Assembly (NCBI GenBank): GCA_018434945.1
Contig: JAHDOI010000051.1
Coordinates: 1 to 60,696 of the forward strand
Reading direction: 5' to 3'
Length of the DNA stretch: 60,696 nt
Source of the DNA: Selenomonadales bacterium
GTDB taxonomy: Bacteria > Bacillota > Negativicutes > Sporomusales > UBA7701
How positions within the stretch are numbered: position 1 is the first letter of the stretch; each line of letters starts with the position of its first letter. The translations under genes were made by a program, and so were the position numbers. Positions 58,106-60,696 of this stretch are shown here, piece after piece. The notes under the pieces are model-generated. The model saw only the letters and a list, made by a program, of their open reading frames with translations. It was not told where the DNA came from and ran no database searches.

Positions 58106-59191
58106 ATGATGAGTACCGGATTGAATATCCGCCCGCAGGGAGCTTTGGATTTTTTGTCGCTGGGCGCTCTGGTTCACCGCCTTGACACAGGGATCGTGCC
58201 GTTCCGCAAGGCGACGGGATGCCAGATTCATGTCAGTGGTGGAGAGTTCAACTGTTCTGCCAACCTTGCCAATTGTTTCGGCATGAAAACCGGTGTGGCG
58301 ACAGCCATGGTGAACTATCCCATCGGGGAAATGATCGCCGAGCGGGTCAGGGCGATGGGCGTCAAGCCGTATTATAAGCATTTCAAGCATAATGGCGTCA
58401 ACGGTCCCAACATGGCGACGGTATACAGCGACCGCGGTCAGGGCGTGAGGCCGCCGGTGGTCTTTTACAATCGCGCGAATGAAGCCGGTGCGTTGTTGAA
58501 GCCGGGGGATTTCGACTGGAAGGGCATTTTTGCGGAAGGGGTGCGGTGGTTTCACAGCGGCGGAATCTATGCGGCGCTGTCGGAAACCACCGCCGAACTG
58601 ATCATCGAGGGGATGCAGGCGGCAAAGGCCGCAGGTGCGGTTGTGTCGTTCGACCTGAATTACCGGGCCAAGCTATGGAACATTGTCGGCGGGGAAGAAC
58701 GGGCGGTGGCCGTGTTGGACCGGATCCTGAAAAATGTGGATGTGCTTGTGGGCAACGAGGAAGACCTTCAGAAAGGGCTCGGCATTCCCGGCCCCGAAGT
58801 GGCGGCAAAATCAAAACTCGACCCCAGTGTCTTCTTCGGCATGATTGACGATGTCATCAAAAAGCATCCACAGATTAAAGTGGTTGCCACCACGCTGCGC
58901 GAAGTCCATTCCACCAACAGGCACAGCTGGAGTGCCGTGGCTTGGGTCAATGGCAAAACCTATGTCGCACCCACGGCTGAACTGGATGTTTATGACCGGG
59001 TCGGTGGCGGGGACGGCTTTGCTTCCGGCTTCTTCTATGGACTGTTGACCGGTGAAGCGCCGGAAGAAGCCCTGAAGCTTGGCTGGGCGCACGGCGCTCT
59101 CCTGACGACTTTCCCCGGGGATACCACCATGGCGAGCCTGGAGGAAGTCCGGGCATTTGCCAAGGGCGGCTCGGCGCGCATCCAGCGGTAA
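58106..59191 (+). CDS. kdgK: PfkB-family sugar kinase, 2-keto-3-deoxygluconate kinase-like
   Basis: 361 residues. GGEFNCSANLANCFGMKTGVATAMV (N-terminal PfkB signature), VSFDLNYRAKLWN and VGNEEDLQKGLGI in the core, and DRVGGGDGFASGFFYGLL with the catalytic Asp near the end. The spacing and NYRAKLWN match KDG kinases, which make 2-keto-3-deoxy-6-phosphogluconate. GAGGAGG precedes ATGATG. It follows gnd by 81 bases on the same strand; the specificity is inferred. Confidence 0.82.
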   Translation: MMSTGLNIRPQGALDFLSLGALVHRLDTGIVPFRKATGCQIHVSGGEFNCSANLANCFGMKTGVATAMVNYPIGEMIAERVRAMGVKPYYKHFKHNGVNGPNMATVYSDRGQGVRPPVVFYNRANEAGALLKPGDFDWKGIFAEGVRWFHSGGIYAALSETTAELIIEGMQAAKAAGAVVSFDLNYRAKLWNIVGGEERAVAVLDRILKNVDVLVGNEEDLQKGLGIPGPEVAAKSKLDPSVFFGMIDDVIKKHPQIKVVATTLREVHSTNRHSWSAVAWVNGKTYVAPTAELDVYDRVGGGDGFASGFFYGLLTGEAPEEALKLGWAHGALLTTFPGDTTMASLEEVRAFAKGGSARIQR

Positions 59192-59224
59192 AGATTCCCG
59201 GCGCTTTGGGTTTCTCAACAAATT

Positions 59225-59275
59225 CGAGCAAGGCCCTGCTGTCCCGATGGACAGCAGGGCCTTGCTCGCTTTATC
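59225..59275 (+). terminator. long hairpin terminator after the sugar kinase gene
   Basis: A 19-bp perfect stem starting GAGCAAGGCCCTGCTGTCC with a four-base loop, followed by GCTTTAT. Confidence 0.9.
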
Positions 59276-59348
59276 AGGCGGCGGGGTCGCCGCCGGGCAT
59301 GAGGTGGGGCCGGTGAGGGCGAAAAGTATTTTGCGGGAGAAAAAAGGG

Positions 59349-59372
59349 AAAAGCGGCTTTCGCCGCTTTTCA
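59349..59372 (-). terminator. intrinsic terminator of ylmC
   Basis: Stem AAAAGCGG/CCGCTTTT; on the minus strand the right arm continues into CCCTTTTTTC. Confidence 0.75.
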
Positions 59373-59373
59373 A

Positions 59374-59637
59374 TTATTTCTCTATGTGCTTCAGGTCCGC
59401 AAACTGGGGACTCTCGACAAGGATGCAGTCGACGCCGATTTTGCTGATTTTGTCCCAGGGGATGACGATGTCTTCGTTGCGGCCGAACAGGCCGAGGAAG
59501 CGGCCGGGTCCGGGGACGACGATGGCGGTGAGACGGCCGCTTTCGATGTCGATTTCGATGTCGGTGATGGCCCCGAGCCGTTTGCCGTCGATGACGTTGA
59601 CGACTTCTTTTATTTTGAGGTCGCTTGTTTTGATCAT
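59374..59637 (-). CDS. PRC-barrel protein, YlmC/YmxH family
   Basis: 87 residues. IKTSDLKIKEVVNVIDGKRLGAITDIEIDIESGRLTAIVVPG is the PRC-barrel start, and FGRNEDIVIPWDKISKIGVDCILVE completes it. YlmC/YmxH proteins are conserved in spore formers; their role is unclear. GGAGGGGG precedes the ATG at 59637. Confidence 0.9.
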   Translation of the reverse strand: MIKTSDLKIKEVVNVIDGKRLGAITDIEIDIESGRLTAIVVPGPGRFLGLFGRNEDIVIPWDKISKIGVDCILVESPQFADLKHIEK

Positions 59638-59805
59638 GGTGCCCCCTCCGCCCTTCCCTGCTTGTTTCGCTAACAGTATATGATGGACAAGGGCAAAGTG
59701 TTCCAAGTAATTTTTTTTAGGATTTTCGATGTTCACGGATGCCCAATTTTACTGGATTCTTGCCCTTCCTTGCTCATTAAGAATCATTGATTTTTAACCG
59801 TAATT

Positions 59806-59825
59806 GTCCCAAAAACTGTCCCAAA
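59806..59825. repeat. short direct repeat next to the integrase gene
   Basis: GTCCCAAA occurs twice, 12 bases apart (59806-59813, 59818-59825), immediately after the integrase stop. It could be an arm-type site of the element, or chance. Confidence 0.3.
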
Positions 59826-59826
59826 T

Positions 59827-60693
59827 TTACAAGCCGTAATAGGCGGCCACAGCCTGCGTTATGGATTCAGTATCGCCCGGTAGAAGGTGGCCGTAAATAT
59901 CCAAAGTGGTACTCGTTTTCTCGTGCCCCAGCACCGCCGATATTGCTTTAATGTTTAATCCCTGACTGATCGCCACGGATGCGAAGGTGTGCCGCAACTG
60001 GTGAAAAGTACGGTTTTGGATAGCGGTCTTATCCATGATACGACTATACCTAGTTCCCACGACGTTGGGTGTGCTTATACTACCGTCGGGCTCACAAAAG
60101 ACCAGTCCAAGGTCCTTGTACGCATCCCCCAGCTCTTTTTTCAGCTTGTCTTGCTGCGCCTTATGCCATTTTAAGACTTCAATTAGCCGGGCGCCGATGG
60201 GAATGGTTCGGTAAGAGGACTTTGTTTTTAAACATCCAAGTAATACACGCCTTGCCTCTACCTTCGCCTGTTGCCTTACGGAAATTTGCTTCTTTTTGAA
60301 ATCAACATCCGCCCACTTAAGCCCTAGAACTTCACCGCGCCTCATTCCCGTGTGGAGTGTCAAAAAAATAATGTTGTACATAACGCTGCCGGCGCCGGCC
60401 GTATTTAAAAGTATTTTAATCTCTTCCTGGTTAAGCGGATTGATCTCTTCTTTTTCCACCTGTGGCAGCTTCAGTTTCTTACATGGGTTATGTAATATCA
60501 GCTTGTCCATTTCCGCAACGTTAAAGGCATCGGCCAGAACAATTTTTATTTGCCCTAAGCATCTTGCGTAGTTCCAAAAACCCTTAAAAATATTGGGTTG
60601 GTAAGCAAAAGAAAATAGGACTTTACCCCAACAATGTGTAATACGGTAAGTGACCAAACAAACCAACACACATGAAAGGGTGAGTCCTACCAT
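59827..60693 (-). CDS. tyrosine site-specific integrase, N-terminus at or beyond the window edge
   Basis: The catalytic domain is complete: TLHTGMRRGEVLGLKWADVDF (first Arg), TKSSYRTIPIG (Lys), HQLRHTFASVAI (His and second Arg), LGHEKTSTTLDIYGHLL (His and Tyr). The part before it (CLGQIKIVLADAFNVAEMDKLILHNPCKKLKLP) is the end of a core-binding domain, but the first 45 residues do not look like an integrase, and the arm-binding domain is missing. Either the true start lies beyond the right edge with a frameshift between, or the gene is truncated. AT-rich; it marks one end of an integrated element that continues to the right. Confidence 0.85.
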   Translation of the reverse strand: MVGLTLSCVLVCLVTYRITHCWGKVLFSFAYQPNIFKGFWNYARCLGQIKIVLADAFNVAEMDKLILHNPCKKLKLPQVEKEEINPLNQEEIKILLNTAGAGSVMYNIIFLTLHTGMRRGEVLGLKWADVDFKKKQISVRQQAKVEARRVLLGCLKTKSSYRTIPIGARLIEVLKWHKAQQDKLKKELGDAYKDLGLVFCEPDGSISTPNVVGTRYSRIMDKTAIQNRTFHQLRHTFASVAISQGLNIKAISAVLGHEKTSTTLDIYGHLLPGDTESITQAVAAYYGL

Positions 60694-60696
60694 GTA

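Noticed and set aside
1..60696. CRISPR arrays, tRNA and rRNA genes
   Set aside because: No regularly spaced repeats, no cloverleaf-like sequences with TTCGA arms, and no rRNA-like stretches were noticed by eye.

Overview
The window looks like the chromosome of an anaerobic, endospore-forming, GC-rich Firmicute, most likely a Negativicute of the Sporomusa group. The placement rests on gene content: a complete gerA-gerB-gerC germinant-receptor operon, a CotF-type spore coat protein, a YlmC/YmxH protein, the oxygen-sensitive nrdR-nrdD-nrdG reductase operon, a HesB-like protein with an in-frame UGA, and two single-domain LUD proteins. It was inferred from the sequence alone. Most of the window is compact and GC-rich with short gaps and hairpin terminators. 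AT-richer patches at about 17.8-23.5 kb, 38.8-40.7 kb, 48.4-50.0 kb, 51.6-53.0 kb and 59.7-60.7 kb look acquired.

Layout. 1-0.3 kb: structured 5' leader of a gene running off the left edge. 0.4-7.9 kb: PAS-GGDEF diguanylate cyclase, secreted proteins, a sensor kinase with an extracellular substrate-binding-type domain, DUF488 and an MFS exporter. 8.0-12.5 kb: ger operon and two tiny membrane proteins. 12.6-17.7 kb: FtsH-like protease with a membrane partner, a frameshifted LUD gene, a soluble chemoreceptor-like protein, and a marR-GNAT pair with a clear operator. 17.8-23.5 kb: acquired island with a KAP-family NTPase, an ECF sigma/zinc-finger/ferredoxin operon, an unknown membrane protein and three copies of a structured repeat. 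23.6-36.1 kb: PadR-regulated EmrAB-type exporter, EamA transporters, pgeF with a radical SAM gene, a methyltransferase, DoxX and an APC permease. 36.1-47 kb: glutamate dehydrogenase, LysE exporter, a second sensor kinase, small secreted or cupin proteins, a second diguanylate cyclase, CotF, a probable selenoprotein and an NHLP-type RiPP precursor. 47-51 kb: rsgA with a leader-peptide 5' UTR, a decayed copy of that leader 2 kb away, a GT-C-like membrane protein and an intact LUD gene. 51-60.7 kb: GNAT, two small membrane proteins, nrdRDG, gnd with a 2-keto-3-deoxygluconate-kinase-like gene, ylmC and an integrase at the right edge.

Most notable signals. (1) The rsgA 5' UTR carries a consensus promoter, a 19-codon leader ORF and two mutually exclusive perfect hairpins, one of which hides the rsgA ribosome-binding site. 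(2) Repeats of about 210 nt at 20.36, 23.30 and (variant) 22.35 kb, and a separate family of about 120 nt at five sites, show compensatory changes in their stems and so behave like structured RNA or single-stranded DNA. (3) The HesB-like gene can only be read full length by decoding UGA as selenocysteine. (4) An NHLP-type RiPP precursor lies without modification enzymes. (5) marR seems to lack ATG, GTG or TTG at its ribosome-binding site and may start at ATC. No tRNA, rRNA or CRISPR array was seen.
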